A stretch of 64,000 nucleotides of DNA from contig NZ_LGSI01000051.1 of assembly GCF_001698815.1 (NCBI RefSeq), positions 62,001-126,000 of the forward strand. Reading direction: 5' to 3'. The stretch is from Pseudomonas syringae (GTDB taxonomy: Bacteria; Pseudomonadota; Gammaproteobacteria; Pseudomonadales; Pseudomonadaceae). The notes below the pieces were generated by a model. The model worked only from the letters and a program-made list of their open reading frames with translations, was not told where the DNA came from and did not search any database. The position numbers and the translations under genes are program-made. Below, one piece after another: positions 43,907 to 53,413 of the stretch (within the stretch, counting starts at the first letter, position 1; each line of letters starts with the position of its first letter).

Positions 43907-45835
43907 TCACAAATCATCGAAAAACCGCTCATGCCAATCCACCAGCGGCTGCGGTGAGTTGAGCTTTTGTCCGTAGATCACCGAATAAGACAACACGTTC
44001 TGCACATACTGGCGGGTTTCGTCGAACGGGATGCTTTCCACCCAGACGTCAAAGGCCAGGTGATTGGCGCCCTTGAGCCATTGGCGAACGCGGCCAGGGC
44101 CTGCGTTGTAAGCCGCCGACGCCAGCACGCGGTTACCGTTGAACTGGCTATGCACCTGGCTCAAGTAAGCTGCGCCGAGCTGGATGTTGGTGTCCGGATC
44201 CAGCACTTGCTGAGGCGATGCCAGCGGAATGCTGAACTTGCGCGCAGTTTCCTTGGCCGTGGCCGGCATCAGTTGCATCAGGCCGCTGGCGCCAACACCG
44301 GAGCGGGCATCGTCCATGAAGGCGCTTTCCTGGCGGGTAATCGCGAACACCCAGCTTGAATGCAAACCACGCAGCTGCGCTTCACGGACCAGTGTTTCGC
44401 GGTGGGCCATCGGGAAGCGGATATCCAGATCGTCCCAATATTGCGCCTGGCTGATGGTGCGGATGGCCGGGAAGTACCATTTCAGGTCATAGGCCAGTTT
44501 TGCCTGGGCGACCATTTCATCACGGCTGAACGAACGGCTGACGTGGTACCACTCACGGCGACCGTCGACGATCTGCCCGCGCGCATGAAATTCCAGAGCC
44601 CGACGCACGCCGGGTGTATTGCGCACTTTGGTGATCAGCGCCTGACTGAGCAGCAGCGGCTTGTTGTTGAGCTGATAGGAGCTTTGCGTGCGGTCGGCGG
44701 CGAGGAATCCGTAGAAATCCCGCTCTTTCGCCACGCCTTTATAGAGGTTGGCAATCAACGGGCTGCCAGGTTGGGCAAGTTCCAGTGAGCGCGCTTCCCA
44801 GTAGCGCCAGCGATTGGTGTCGGCCAGATCCTTGGGCAGGCGGCGGGTCAGCTCGTAGGCATCTTCCCAGCGGCCAAGCCGCAACAGCAGGCGCAGACGC
44901 CATTCGGTGACGGTGTTGTCACGCAGTTCCGGGTCGTACTTGGTCATCACTTCCAACGCGCGGCCATCGTAGCGGCGGGCCAGGGTCAAGCCGATTTCCT
45001 TGGCGATCTGCACCTGTTCTTCCCGGGAGAAGTGCATGGTGGTCGCGTAGCCGTCGAGCATTTCCAGGGCTTTCTGCGGGTCCTGTTTCGCCAGACGCCG
45101 CAGGCCGAGCCCAACGACATCGGACATGGCTTCATCGACCGGAGCGAATTGGCCCGGGTTGTTGAGCATTTCCGGCTTCTTCGCCACCGCCAGCAGCAAT
45201 CTGCCTTGTGGGGCCAGGCTGTTGAGACTGTTGACCAGTGTTGTCGCCAGGCTGTAGTTGCCAGCGGTGGCCGCGAGCTTGGCGCGCTGCCAGCGTTTCT
45301 GCTCTGGCAACTGGCCGTCGGCTGCCCATTGCGCGAAGAAGCCGTCGCACGCTTCCGGCAGTGTCTTGCCGGTCATCCACAGTTTTTCAGCGTTCGCGTA
45401 GCCCTCGGCTTTCTTGCCGTGGCCCAGCAGATACTGGCCGTACAGGCAGTCGAGTTCGACGAAATTCATCTTCGGGTCGTAATACTTGACGAAGGGTTGC
45501 CAGTCACCGCGTTCGGCCAGCGAGCGCAACCAGCGCAATTTCATCCAGTTGGCCTGCGGCAGGTCGCCGTGCTCGGCCAGGAATTTCTCGATTTCCGGAT
45601 TGCTGGCGCTTTTGAGTCGGGCGGTCAGCTCGTCGTAGGCCAGATAGGGCTCCAGCGGATAGTCGGCCAGTTCAGCGGCGTACATCCGATAAGGGCCGGT
45701 GTCGCCTTTGGCCAGCGCGCGCTTGGCCTCATCGTAATATTGGCGTTGTTGACCAAGATCCGCGGCGTAGGTGCTCTGGGCCACGGTTGCCGAGAGGATG
45801 AGGCAGGAGAAAAGACCGAACAAGCGACTGCGCAT
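43907..45835 (-). CDS. slt: Soluble lytic murein transglycosylase
   Basis: A 642-residue periplasmic enzyme with a signal peptide (LFSCLILSATVAQSTYA). A long superhelical ring domain of alpha repeats is followed by the linker and the lysozyme-like C-domain, with catalytic Glu in AITRQESAF, then SGLMQLMPATAKE and NIQLGAAYLSQVHSQF, and AAYNAGPGRVRQWL. It cleaves peptidoglycan to 1,6-anhydromuropeptides, which NagZ (at 59137) later processes in recycling. Length and layout match Slt70. Confidence 0.94.
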   Translation of the reverse strand: MRSRLFGLFSCLILSATVAQSTYAADLGQQRQYYDEAKRALAKGDTGPYRMYAAELADYPLEPYLAYDELTARLKSASNPEIEKFLAEHGDLPQANWMKLRWLRSLAERGDWQPFVKYYDPKMNFVELDCLYGQYLLGHGKKAEGYANAEKLWMTGKTLPEACDGFFAQWAADGQLPEQKRWQRAKLAATAGNYSLATTLVNSLNSLAPQGRLLLAVAKKPEMLNNPGQFAPVDEAMSDVVGLGLRRLAKQDPQKALEMLDGYATTMHFSREEQVQIAKEIGLTLARRYDGRALEVMTKYDPELRDNTVTEWRLRLLLRLGRWEDAYELTRRLPKDLADTNRWRYWEARSLELAQPGSPLIANLYKGVAKERDFYGFLAADRTQSSYQLNNKPLLLSQALITKVRNTPGVRRALEFHARGQIVDGRREWYHVSRSFSRDEMVAQAKLAYDLKWYFPAIRTISQAQYWDDLDIRFPMAHRETLVREAQLRGLHSSWVFAITRQESAFMDDARSGVGASGLMQLMPATAKETARKFSIPLASPQQVLDPDTNIQLGAAYLSQVHSQFNGNRVLASAAYNAGPGRVRQWLKGANHLAFDVWVESIPFDETRQYVQNVLSYSVIYGQKLNSPQPLVDWHERFFDDL

Positions 45836-46050
45836 GAGACTTCCGAGCAGATGAATCGTGAAAAGTGCCGCTAGCTTAGCCTTTTGCCAGCTCCGGGTGA
45901 AAGCATTGCCGACGGGGGTGTCGCACTTGGAAATAAATGACGACTATATAAGGAGGCAACCGCTCCTATGGTGGCCGGTCAATCATCACTGAAAGCCAAC
46001 ATAGGCCCGCTATCTCAGGTAGAATGCGCCCCCAGTTTTTGGAGAAGCTC

Positions 46051-47961
46051 ATGACCCTGCTCAAATTCACCGATGTGTCCCTTGCTTTCGGCGCCATGCC
46101 GTTGTTGGACAAGGTGTCCTGGCAAATTGCCCGTGGTGAGCGGGTGTGCATCATCGGCCGAAACGGTACCGGCAAGTCCAGCATGTTGAAGCTGGTCAAA
46201 GGTGTGCAAAAACCCGACGACGGGGCTGTCTGGCGTGCGCCGGGGCTCAAGATCGGCGAACTGCCCCAGGAATTGCCGGTGGCCGACGAGAGGACTGTAT
46301 TCGACGTCGTAGCCGAAGGCCTGGATGGCGTTGGCGCCTTGCTCGCGCAATACCATCACCTGGCGCAGAACTGCGTAACCGAGGAAGACCTCGACAAGCT
46401 GATGCATGTGCAGCAAGACCTCGAAGCCCGTGACGGCTGGCGTCTGCAGCAATTGGTCGACAGCACCCTGAGTCGCCTGCAACTGCCGGCCGACAAGACC
46501 CTGGCCGAGTTGTCCGGTGGCTGGCGTCGTCGCGTGCTGCTTGCTCAGGCGCTGGTGTCCGAGCCGGATCTGCTGCTGCTCGATGAGCCAACCAACCACC
46601 TGGACATCGGCGCCATCGCCTGGCTCGAAGAAGCCTTGATGGGCTTCCAGGGCGCCGTGTTGTTCATCACGCACGACCGTTCTTTCCTGCAGAACCTGGC
46701 AACCCGGATTCTGGAGCTGGATCGCGGCGGCCTGATCGACTGGAACGGCGACTACGCCAGCTTCCTGGTCCACAAGGAAGCCATGCTCTCGGCGGAAGAG
46801 ACCGCCAACGCACTGTTCGACAAGCGTCTGGCCCAGGAAGAAGTCTGGATTCGCCAGGGCATCAAGGCCCGTCGTACCCGTAACGAAGGCCGCGTGCGTG
46901 CTCTCAAAGAGTTGCGTGTAGAGCGCAGCGAACGTCGCGAGCGCACCGGCAAGGCCAACATCCAGCTGGATACCGCCGATAAATCCGGCAAGCAGGTCAT
47001 GGTCCTCGACAACGTCAGCTTCGCTCATCCGGGCGGCCCGATGTTGATCAAGGATTTCTCCATGGTCCTGCAGCGCGAAGACCGTATTGGTCTGCTCGGC
47101 GCCAACGGTACCGGCAAGACCACCTTGCTCAAGCTAATGCTCGATAACCTGCAGCCGACTAACGGCTCGGTTGAGGTCGGCACACGCCTGGACGTGGCTT
47201 ACTTCGACCAGCTGCGCCATCAGCTGGATCTGGAAAAAACCGTTATCGATAACGTCGCCGAAGGTCGTGACTTCATCGATATCGACGGCCAGAGCCGTCA
47301 CGTGTTGAGCTATCTGGGCGATTTCCTGTTCAGCCCGCAGCGTGCCCGCACGCCGGTCAAGGCGCTGTCCGGCGGTGAACGAGCGCGCTTGTTGCTGGCC
47401 AAGCTGTTCAGCAAGCCGGCCAACCTGCTGGTGCTCGACGAACCGACCAACGACCTGGACGTTGAAACCCTGGAACTGCTGGAAGAAGTGCTGCTGACCT
47501 TCAAGGGCACCGTGTTGATGGTCAGTCACGATAGGGCATTCCTCGACAACGTCGTCACCAGTACGCTGGTGTTCGAAGGCGAAGGCAAGGTTCGTGAATA
47601 CGTCGGTGGTTATCAGGACTGGCTGCGTCAGGGTGGCTCGCCACGTCTGCTGGGCGTGACTGATACCAAGTCCGGCAAAGCCGAGCTGGCCACCGCAGTC
47701 GTCGAAGCAACGCCTGTTGCTGCCAAAGACATGCCGGTTGCCAAGAAAAAGCTCAGCTACAAGCTGCAACGCGAGCTGGAAGCGCTGCCTGAGCAAATCG
47801 ACGAAGTCGAAGCGCAGATGGCTGCCTTGAATGCTGAAATGGCTGAGGCTGGTTTCTACCAGCGTCCTGCCGAACAGACCGCCGCAGTGCTGGCCCAGCT
47901 GGAAAACCGGCAGGCTCAGCTTGACGGTTTGCTGGAGCGTTGGGCTGAACTGGACGCCTGA
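46051..47961 (+). CDS. uup: ABC-F ATPase Uup
   Basis: The start at 46051 (MTLLKFTDVSL) has GGAGA upstream; 636 residues. There are two ABC domains: Walker A GRNGTGKSS and GANGTGKTT, signatures LSGGWRRRVLLAQAL and LSGGERARLLLAKL, and Walker B LLLDEPTNHLD and LVLDEPTNDLD, joined by the ABC-F linker. A C-terminal coiled coil (about 565-636, KKLSYKLQRELEALPEQIDE) identifies Uup rather than EttA. It has no membrane domain; the family acts on ribosomes and DNA structures, and Uup loss raises transposon excision in E. coli. Confidence 0.93.
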   Translation: MTLLKFTDVSLAFGAMPLLDKVSWQIARGERVCIIGRNGTGKSSMLKLVKGVQKPDDGAVWRAPGLKIGELPQELPVADERTVFDVVAEGLDGVGALLAQYHHLAQNCVTEEDLDKLMHVQQDLEARDGWRLQQLVDSTLSRLQLPADKTLAELSGGWRRRVLLAQALVSEPDLLLLDEPTNHLDIGAIAWLEEALMGFQGAVLFITHDRSFLQNLATRILELDRGGLIDWNGDYASFLVHKEAMLSAEETANALFDKRLAQEEVWIRQGIKARRTRNEGRVRALKELRVERSERRERTGKANIQLDTADKSGKQVMVLDNVSFAHPGGPMLIKDFSMVLQREDRIGLLGANGTGKTTLLKLMLDNLQPTNGSVEVGTRLDVAYFDQLRHQLDLEKTVIDNVAEGRDFIDIDGQSRHVLSYLGDFLFSPQRARTPVKALSGGERARLLLAKLFSKPANLLVLDEPTNDLDVETLELLEEVLLTFKGTVLMVSHDRAFLDNVVTSTLVFEGEGKVREYVGGYQDWLRQGGSPRLLGVTDTKSGKAELATAVVEATPVAAKDMPVAKKKLSYKLQRELEALPEQIDEVEAQMAALNAEMAEAGFYQRPAEQTAAVLAQLENRQAQLDGLLERWAELDA

Positions 47962-47980
47962 GTGCGTTTGGCGTTGCCAT

Positions 47981-48017
47981 AAAAAAGCCCGGATCATTCA
48001 ATGATTCGGGCTTTTTG
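47981..48017. terminator. Bidirectional terminator between uup and usp
   Basis: AAAAAGCCCGGATCATT and AATGATTCGGGCTTTTT form a long stem around a 2-base loop with T-tracts on both strands. It serves the convergent uup and universal-stress genes. Confidence 0.9.
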
Positions 48018-48043
48018 CTGCCGGGCTGCGATGGAGTTGGCAG

Positions 48044-48484
48044 TTATTCAGCTTTTTTCAGGCGTACGGCCAGCACGTCACAGGGGGCGCCGTGCAGCAC
48101 GTCATTGGCGGTCGAGCCGAGCAGCAGGGCCAGGCCGTGACGGCCGTGGCTACCGACCACGATCAGGTCGCAGTTTTCCTTGCGGGCCAGTTCGTGAATT
48201 TCCTGACGCGGTTGCCCGTAGACAAGATGGGCGTCGCCCACGTTGACTTCAGGGTAATTGACTTTCAGTGCGGCCAATTTTTCCTTGGCCTGATCGAACT
48301 GCTGTTGTTGCAGCTGCGAAAGGTCCATGGGCACGTCGCCACCGAAGGCCATGGCCATGGGTTCGACGATATGCACCAGTGAAAGCTTGGCTCCGTTGCG
48401 CACTGCTACCTCGCGACCGCGGGCAAGTACAGGGCTGCACTCTTCAGTAAGGTCAACGGCGACCAGAATGTGTTCATACTTCAT
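48044..48484 (-). CDS. Universal stress protein, UspA family
   Basis: A 146-residue single-domain protein (HILVAVDLTEECSPVLARG, LIVVGSHGRHG, STANDVLHGAPCDVLAVR). The G-x2-G-x9-G(S/T) ATP-binding signature is represented by GSHGRHG followed by GSTANDV, so it is probably of the ATP-binding kind. GGAGG precedes the ATG. Typical roles are survival in stasis or oxygen limitation; the exact role is not known. Confidence 0.92.
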   Translation of the reverse strand: MKYEHILVAVDLTEECSPVLARGREVAVRNGAKLSLVHIVEPMAMAFGGDVPMDLSQLQQQQFDQAKEKLAALKVNYPEVNVGDAHLVYGQPRQEIHELARKENCDLIVVGSHGRHGLALLLGSTANDVLHGAPCDVLAVRLKKAE

Positions 48485-48588
48485 GAGGAAGTCCTCCGGA
48501 GGTTTGCAATGGCGTCAGTATGGCTGGTTCATGCCTTTCTGGGCAGACCCTTGTTTTTAACAGTGCGAATCAAAAGGCAGGCAGCAAT

Positions 48589-49026
48589 ATGACGGTCTGG
48601 ATAATCCTGTCAATCGTTGGTGTGATGCTCAGCCCATTGGTGTGGCTGCGGCCGTCGCGGCAGCAGAGCGGCAGAATGGCACTGCGTATGGAGGCGCGGC
48701 GCATGGGGCTGGCCATGCAACTGGCGCCGCAGGAGTGGCCGCACTGGTTGCCCAAGGAGCCACCGAGCCCTTGTGCGCAATATCACCGACCACGACGCAT
48801 GGAAAAAGCCGCATCCTGGGTGTATTGGCAGACTGAGGCCGGCGTCTGGCTCAATCGCTGGCGTGAGCCCTGCGAGGACGAGCGCTTGTTGACTCAATTC
48901 AACACGCTGCCCGCTGATGTGTTCAAGGTCGAGGCTGACGAGCAAATGATTGCCCTGTATTGGGCCGAGCGGGGCGAGACAGAAGTATTGCAGCGTATTG
49001 CTGCAGTGCTTAAAGCCCTGGCTTGA
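48589..49026 (+). CDS. Conserved hypothetical membrane-anchored protein
   Basis: The start at 48589 (MTVWIILSIVGVML) is preferred because an N-terminal membrane anchor then begins the protein; 145 residues. After the anchor comes a basic cytoplasmic stretch (RQQSGRMALRMEARRMGLAM) and a Trp-rich soluble domain (SWVYWQTEAGVWLNRWREP). I know no function for it. It lies between the usp gene and the fadBA operon, a position held by an uncharacterised gene in other pseudomonads as I recall. Confidence 0.75.
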   Translation: MTVWIILSIVGVMLSPLVWLRPSRQQSGRMALRMEARRMGLAMQLAPQEWPHWLPKEPPSPCAQYHRPRRMEKAASWVYWQTEAGVWLNRWREPCEDERLLTQFNTLPADVFKVEADEQMIALYWAERGETEVLQRIAAVLKALA

Positions 49027-49051
49027 GGCCCGTGGACTGAATCTCAGGCAT

Positions 49052-49079
49052 TAAAAAGCCCGACAACAACATCGGGCTG
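49052..49079 (-). terminator. Hairpin with minus-strand T-tract
   Basis: AGCCCGA/TCGGGCT stem with an 8-base loop; on the minus strand TTTTTAA follows. No supported minus-strand gene lies upstream of it, so its use is unclear; it may end read-through from the plus strand weakly. Confidence 0.4.
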
Positions 49080-49437
49080 GGGTTGGCCAGGCAGGCCGAT
49101 AATCTGTAGCGCATCTCGGTGCAATGCCGAAAAAGCGCGGGCTAGAGCGGCGGGGTCGAATGATCGGTTCAGCCGTCTTGTGCAGTGCGCTGAATGTAGA
49201 CCTTCTGCGCCGTTTTGTCGCGATTCCTTCACTTTTTTTTCTTGCGTGACCTGCTTCAGTGCAAAAACCTGTCCGGGTTTATCACCGTTTGTTCACGATA
49301 AACGCGCTGAATGACTGCCAATCATCGTCGCTGACCGGGACGATTACTTGCGCAGACGCCGATCATTTCCCGGTTTTATTGGCATTTAGCCGAATTGACA
49401 ATTATCCGGATTTGGAAGATGGTGTGCGTACCCAAAT

Positions 49438-49464
49438 CAAACGGGCGTATGAATTGAGCGTTTG
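49438..49464. promoter_or_regulatory. CAAACG/CGTTTG inverted repeat upstream of fadB
   Basis: Two 6-bp arms face each other with 15 bases between, 21 bp from arm to arm. The half-sites match PsrA half-sites, but the spacing is far longer than the canonical 2-4 bases, so PsrA binding is only a suggestion. Confidence 0.25.
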
Positions 49465-49613
49465 GTCCGTCAGACCGCTCTTACAGAATCCCGGCTACTT
49501 ACACCGGCGGGTGTGCCTGGTGATTTGGCGCTTCATCGACGGTGACGTCGTAGTCACGCCAGAACCAGCGTCCGGTGTGTATTGTTCAGCTTCCATATCG
49601 TGGAGATCAGTTG

Positions 49614-51761
49614 ATGATTTACGAAGGTAAAGCCATCACGGTTAAGGCTCTTGAGAGTGGCGTCGTCGAATTGAATTTCGATCTCAAGGGTGAGTCCGTC
49701 AACAAGTTCAACCGTCTCACCCTCAACGACCTGCGTCAGGCCGTGGACACCATCAAGGCTGATGGTTCGATCAAGGGCGTGATTGTCACCAGCGGCAAAG
49801 ACGTGTTTATCGTCGGTGCTGACATCACCGAATTCGTCGAAAACTTCAAATTGCCGGACGCCGAGCTATTGGCGGGCAATCTGGAAGCCAACCGGATTTT
49901 CAGCGACTTTGAAGACCTTGGCGTACCGACCGTAGTCGCCATCAATGGCGTCGCGTTGGGCGGTGGCCTGGAAATGTGCCTGGCCGCTGACTATCGCGTC
50001 ATGTCCAGCAGCGCCAAGATCGGCCTGCCGGAAGTCAAACTCGGCCTCTACCCTGGCTTCGGCGGTACGGTTCGCCTGCCACGGATCATCGGTGCCGATA
50101 ACGCCATCGAGTGGATTGCTTCCGGTAAAGAAAACCGTGCTGAAGACGCGCTGAAAGTCGGCGCAGTCGATGCTGTAGTCGCACCAGAAAAACTGCGCGA
50201 TGCAGCCCTGGACCTGATCAAGCGCGCCATCTCCGGCGAGTTCGATCACAAGGCCAAGCGCCAGCCGAAGCTGGACAAGCTCAAGCTGAACGCCATCGAA
50301 CAGATGATGGCCTTCGAAACCGCCAAGGGTTTCGTTGCCGGTCAAGCCGGTCCGAACTATCCGGCGCCGGTGGAAGCGATCAAGACCATCCAGAAAGCCG
50401 CGAACTTCGGTCGTGACAAGGCGCTGGAAATCGAAGCCGCCGGTTTCGTGAAAATGGCCAAGACTTCTGCGGCGCAGAGTCTGATCGGTCTGTTCCTGAA
50501 CGATCAGGAACTGAAAAAGAAAGCCAAGATCTACGACGAAGTCGCCAAGGACGTGAAGCAGGCCGCCGTATTGGGCGCTGGCATCATGGGCGGCGGTATT
50601 GCCTATCAATCGGCTGTCAAAGGCACGCCGATCCTGATGAAGGACATCCGCGAAGACGCCATTCAACTGGGTCTGAACGAAGCAGCCAAATTGCTCGGCG
50701 GTCGCGTTGAAAAAGGCCGTCTGACCGTGCCGAAAATGGCTGAAGCGCTTAACGCGATTCGTCCGACGCTGTCCTACGGCGATTTCGGTAATGTCGATCT
50801 GGTGGTTGAAGCCGTCGTCGAGAACCCCAAAGTCAAGCAGGCAGTATTGGCCGAAGTCGAGTCCCAGGTGGGCGAAGACACCATTCTGGCGTCCAACACC
50901 TCGACGATATCCATCAGCCTGTTGGCCAAAGCCCTCAAGCGCCCGGAAAACTTCGTCGGCATGCACTTCTTCAACCCGGTGCACATGATGCCGCTGGTTG
51001 AGGTGATCCGTGGCGAGAAGTCCAGTGAAGTCGCCGTCGCTACCACCGTGGCCTACGCCAAGAAAATGGGCAAGAACCCGATTGTGGTCAATGACTGCCC
51101 GGGCTTTTTGGTCAACCGCGTGCTGTTCCCGTACTTCGGCGGTTTCGCCAGACTGGTCAGCGCGGGCGTGGACTTCGTGCGCATCGACAAGGTCATGGAA
51201 AAATTCGGCTGGCCAATGGGCCCGGCGTATTTGATGGACGTGGTCGGCATCGACACCGGTCACCATGGTCGTGATGTGATGGCCGAAGGCTTCCCGGATC
51301 GCATGAAGGACGACCGTCGCTCTGCCATCGACGCGCTCTACGAAGCCAAGCGCCTGGGCCAGAAGAATGGCAAAGGTTTCTACGCCTACGAGACGGACAA
51401 GAAGGGCAAGCCGAAGAAAGTCAGCGATGCCGCTGTGCTTGAAGTGCTCAAGCCGGTCATCTACGAACAGCGCGAAGTGTCCGACGAGGACATCATCAAC
51501 TGGATGATGATCCCGCTGTGCCTGGAAACCGTGCGTTGCCTGGAAGACGGTATCGTCGATACCGCCGCAGAAGCCGATATGGGCTTGATCTACGGCATCG
51601 GTTTCCCTCCGTTCCGCGGCGGTGCGTTGCGTTACATCGACTCGATCGGCGTCGCTGAGTTCGTCGCCCTGGCTGACCAATATGCTGACTTGGGCGCCTT
51701 GTACCACCCGACTGCGAAGCTGCGTGAAATGGCCAAGAACGGCCAGAGCTTCTTCGGTTAA
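49614..51761 (+). CDS. fadB: Fatty acid oxidation complex alpha subunit
   Basis: The start at 49614 (MIYEGKAITV) has GGAGA upstream and gives 715 residues, the usual FadB length. The N-terminal enoyl-CoA hydratase/isomerase domain carries GKDVFIVGADITEF and the VAINGVALGGGLEMCLAADYRVM oxyanion-hole region with its usual Glu. The NAD-binding 3-hydroxyacyl-CoA dehydrogenase domain starts at about residue 315 (AAVLGAGIMGGGIAYQSA) with HFFNPVHMMPLVEV. It forms a multienzyme complex with FadA for the hydration, dehydrogenation and thiolysis steps of beta-oxidation. Confidence 0.96.
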   Translation: MIYEGKAITVKALESGVVELNFDLKGESVNKFNRLTLNDLRQAVDTIKADGSIKGVIVTSGKDVFIVGADITEFVENFKLPDAELLAGNLEANRIFSDFEDLGVPTVVAINGVALGGGLEMCLAADYRVMSSSAKIGLPEVKLGLYPGFGGTVRLPRIIGADNAIEWIASGKENRAEDALKVGAVDAVVAPEKLRDAALDLIKRAISGEFDHKAKRQPKLDKLKLNAIEQMMAFETAKGFVAGQAGPNYPAPVEAIKTIQKAANFGRDKALEIEAAGFVKMAKTSAAQSLIGLFLNDQELKKKAKIYDEVAKDVKQAAVLGAGIMGGGIAYQSAVKGTPILMKDIREDAIQLGLNEAAKLLGGRVEKGRLTVPKMAEALNAIRPTLSYGDFGNVDLVVEAVVENPKVKQAVLAEVESQVGEDTILASNTSTISISLLAKALKRPENFVGMHFFNPVHMMPLVEVIRGEKSSEVAVATTVAYAKKMGKNPIVVNDCPGFLVNRVLFPYFGGFARLVSAGVDFVRIDKVMEKFGWPMGPAYLMDVVGIDTGHHGRDVMAEGFPDRMKDDRRSAIDALYEAKRLGQKNGKGFYAYETDKKGKPKKVSDAAVLEVLKPVIYEQREVSDEDIINWMMIPLCLETVRCLEDGIVDTAAEADMGLIYGIGFPPFRGGALRYIDSIGVAEFVALADQYADLGALYHPTAKLREMAKNGQSFFG

Positions 51762-51782
51762 GCGCCTTTCAGGAGTGAATTT

Positions 51783-52958
51783 ATGAGTTTGAATCCAAGA
51801 GACGTCGTGATTGTCGACTTCGGTCGCACCCCGATGGGCCGCTCCAAGGGTGGCATGCACCGCAATACCCGCGCCGAAGACATGTCGGCGCACCTGATCA
51901 GCAAATTGCTGGAACGCAACAGCAAAGTCGACCCGGCTGAAGTCGAGGACGTGATCTGGGGCTGCGTCAACCAGACCCTGGAGCAGGGCTGGAACATCGC
52001 CCGCATGGCGTCGCTACTGACGCAGATTCCGCACACCTCGGCGGCACAAACCGTGAGCCGTCTGTGCGGTTCGTCGATGAGCGCACTGCACACCGCGGCG
52101 CAAGCGATCATGACCGGCAACGGCGATGTCTTCGTCATTGGCGGCGTTGAGCACATGGGCCACGTCAGCATGATGCACGGCGTCGATCCAAACCCGCACA
52201 TGTCGCTGTACGCAGCGAAGGCGTCGGGCATGATGGGTCTGACAGCGGAAATGCTCGGCAAGATGCACGGCATTACCCGTGAGCAACAAGATGCTTTCGG
52301 CGTGCGTTCGCACCAGTTGGCCCACAAGGCAACGCTGGAAGGCAAGTTCAAGGACGAAATCATCCCGATGCAAGGGTATGACGAGAACGGCCTGCTCAAG
52401 GTTTTCGACTACGACGAGACCATTCGTCCGGAGACAACCCTGGAAAGCCTCGCGGCCTTGAAGCCGGCTTTCAACCCGAAAGGCGGAACTGTGACCGCGG
52501 GCACATCGTCGCAGATCACTGATGGCGCATCATGCATGATCGTCATGTCTGCCCAACGTGCCCAGGATCTTGGTATCCAGCCGATGGCGGTCATCCGCTC
52601 CATGGCCGTGGCCGGTGTCGACCCGGCAATCATGGGTTACGGGCCAGTGCCTGCTACCCAGAAAGCCTTGAAGCGCGCGGGTCTGAGCATCTCGGATATC
52701 GACTTCTTCGAGCTCAACGAAGCTTTCGCCGCACAGGCCCTGCCAGTGCTGAAAGATTTGAAAGTGCTCGACAAGATGAACGAGAAGGTTAACCTGCACG
52801 GCGGTGCTATCGCTCTGGGCCATCCATTTGGATGTTCCGGTGCGCGTATCTCCGGCACTTTGCTCAACGTCATGAAGCAGAATGGCGGCAACCTCGGCGT
52901 TGCTACCATGTGCATCGGACTGGGTCAGGGCATCGCTACCGTCTTCGAACGCGTCTGA
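51783..52958 (+). CDS. fadA: 3-ketoacyl-CoA thiolase, beta subunit
   Basis: A 391-residue thiolase, 21 bases after fadB. The acylated cysteine is in SRLCGSSMSALH (near residue 95), and the C-terminal active site has NEAFAAQAL, LHGGAIALGHPFGCSGAR and the second Cys in MCIGLGQG. It releases acetyl-CoA in beta-oxidation. A strong terminator follows, so fadBA is a two-gene operon. In pseudomonads PsrA represses this operon, and psrA lies 5.4 kb downstream. Confidence 0.96.
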   Translation: MSLNPRDVVIVDFGRTPMGRSKGGMHRNTRAEDMSAHLISKLLERNSKVDPAEVEDVIWGCVNQTLEQGWNIARMASLLTQIPHTSAAQTVSRLCGSSMSALHTAAQAIMTGNGDVFVIGGVEHMGHVSMMHGVDPNPHMSLYAAKASGMMGLTAEMLGKMHGITREQQDAFGVRSHQLAHKATLEGKFKDEIIPMQGYDENGLLKVFDYDETIRPETTLESLAALKPAFNPKGGTVTAGTSSQITDGASCMIVMSAQRAQDLGIQPMAVIRSMAVAGVDPAIMGYGPVPATQKALKRAGLSISDIDFFELNEAFAAQALPVLKDLKVLDKMNEKVNLHGGAIALGHPFGCSGARISGTLLNVMKQNGGNLGVATMCIGLGQGIATVFERV

Positions 52959-52974
52959 TTTGTCAGGGTGACGC

Positions 52975-53007
52975 AAGCCGGGGCCAAGTGCCCCGGCTTT
53001 TGTATTT
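52975..53007 (+). terminator. Rho-independent terminator of fadBA
   Basis: AGCCGGGGC-CAAGT-GCCCCGGCT followed by TTTGTATTTT, 17 bases past the fadA stop. Confidence 0.92.
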
Positions 53008-53062
53008 TGGCAAAAGCTGTTTTATAGAATTGTTTTCCAATGTGTCTTGCGAGGACAGCAGC

Positions 53063-53299
53063 ATGAAATTACAGCCAGGGCTCTACCGCCATTACAAAGG
53101 CCCCGAGTACCGCGTATTCAGTGTTGCCAGGCACTCCGAGACCGAAGAAGAAGTGGTGTTTTACCAAGCCTTGTATGGCGATTACGGTCTGTGGGTACGC
53201 CCATTGGAGATGTTTCTGGAGTCGGTCGAGGTTGACGGCGAGCAAGTGCCGCGCTTTGCTTTGGTCCAGGCCGAACCGAGTCTCTTTTCCAGGCCGTGA
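53063..53299 (+). CDS. DUF1653 family protein
   Basis: The start at 53063 (MKLQPGLYRHYKG) has GAGGA upstream; 78 residues. The family core GLYRHYKGPEYRVFSVARHSET, EVVFYQALYGDYGLWVRPLEMF is complete. It is a compact beta-rich soluble domain of unknown function, widespread next to housekeeping genes in pseudomonads. It stands alone between fadA and topA. Confidence 0.88.
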   Translation: MKLQPGLYRHYKGPEYRVFSVARHSETEEEVVFYQALYGDYGLWVRPLEMFLESVEVDGEQVPRFALVQAEPSLFSRP

Positions 53300-53413
53300 A
53301 TCGTGATTGAAGACAACCCCGCGCTTGACCTCGGGTTGTAGCCACTATATATAGCGGGGCCTCGACAGGCTCCAACCGTCTTTCATTTTCAGTATTCAGG
53401 AATTTTCTGATCC

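Larger units (their letters stand above)
49027..49613. other. Long upstream region of fadB
   Basis: No convincing gene in 587 bases; a 123-residue frame (49259-49630) overlaps the fadB start and looks spurious. A hairpin AGCCCGA-N8-TCGGGCT (49057-49078) has a T-tract only on the minus strand. TTGACA at 49395 is a candidate -35 box without a convincing -10. A CAAACG/CGTTTG inverted repeat lies at 49438-49464. No compact PsrA box of the CAAAC-N4-GTTTG type is visible. Confidence 0.5.

Noticed and set aside
49044..49232. 62-residue minus-strand frame ending at a hairpin
   Set aside because: No ribosome site and a composition unlike a protein; its last codons form the hairpin stem.
49259..49630. 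123-residue frame before fadB
   Set aside because: Ends inside fadB, has no good ribosome site and no recognisable features; more likely leader and promoter sequence.
49866..51893. 675-residue minus-strand frame opposite fadB
   Set aside because: Antisense shadow rich in His, Arg and Asp, overlapping the well-supported fadB and the fadA start.
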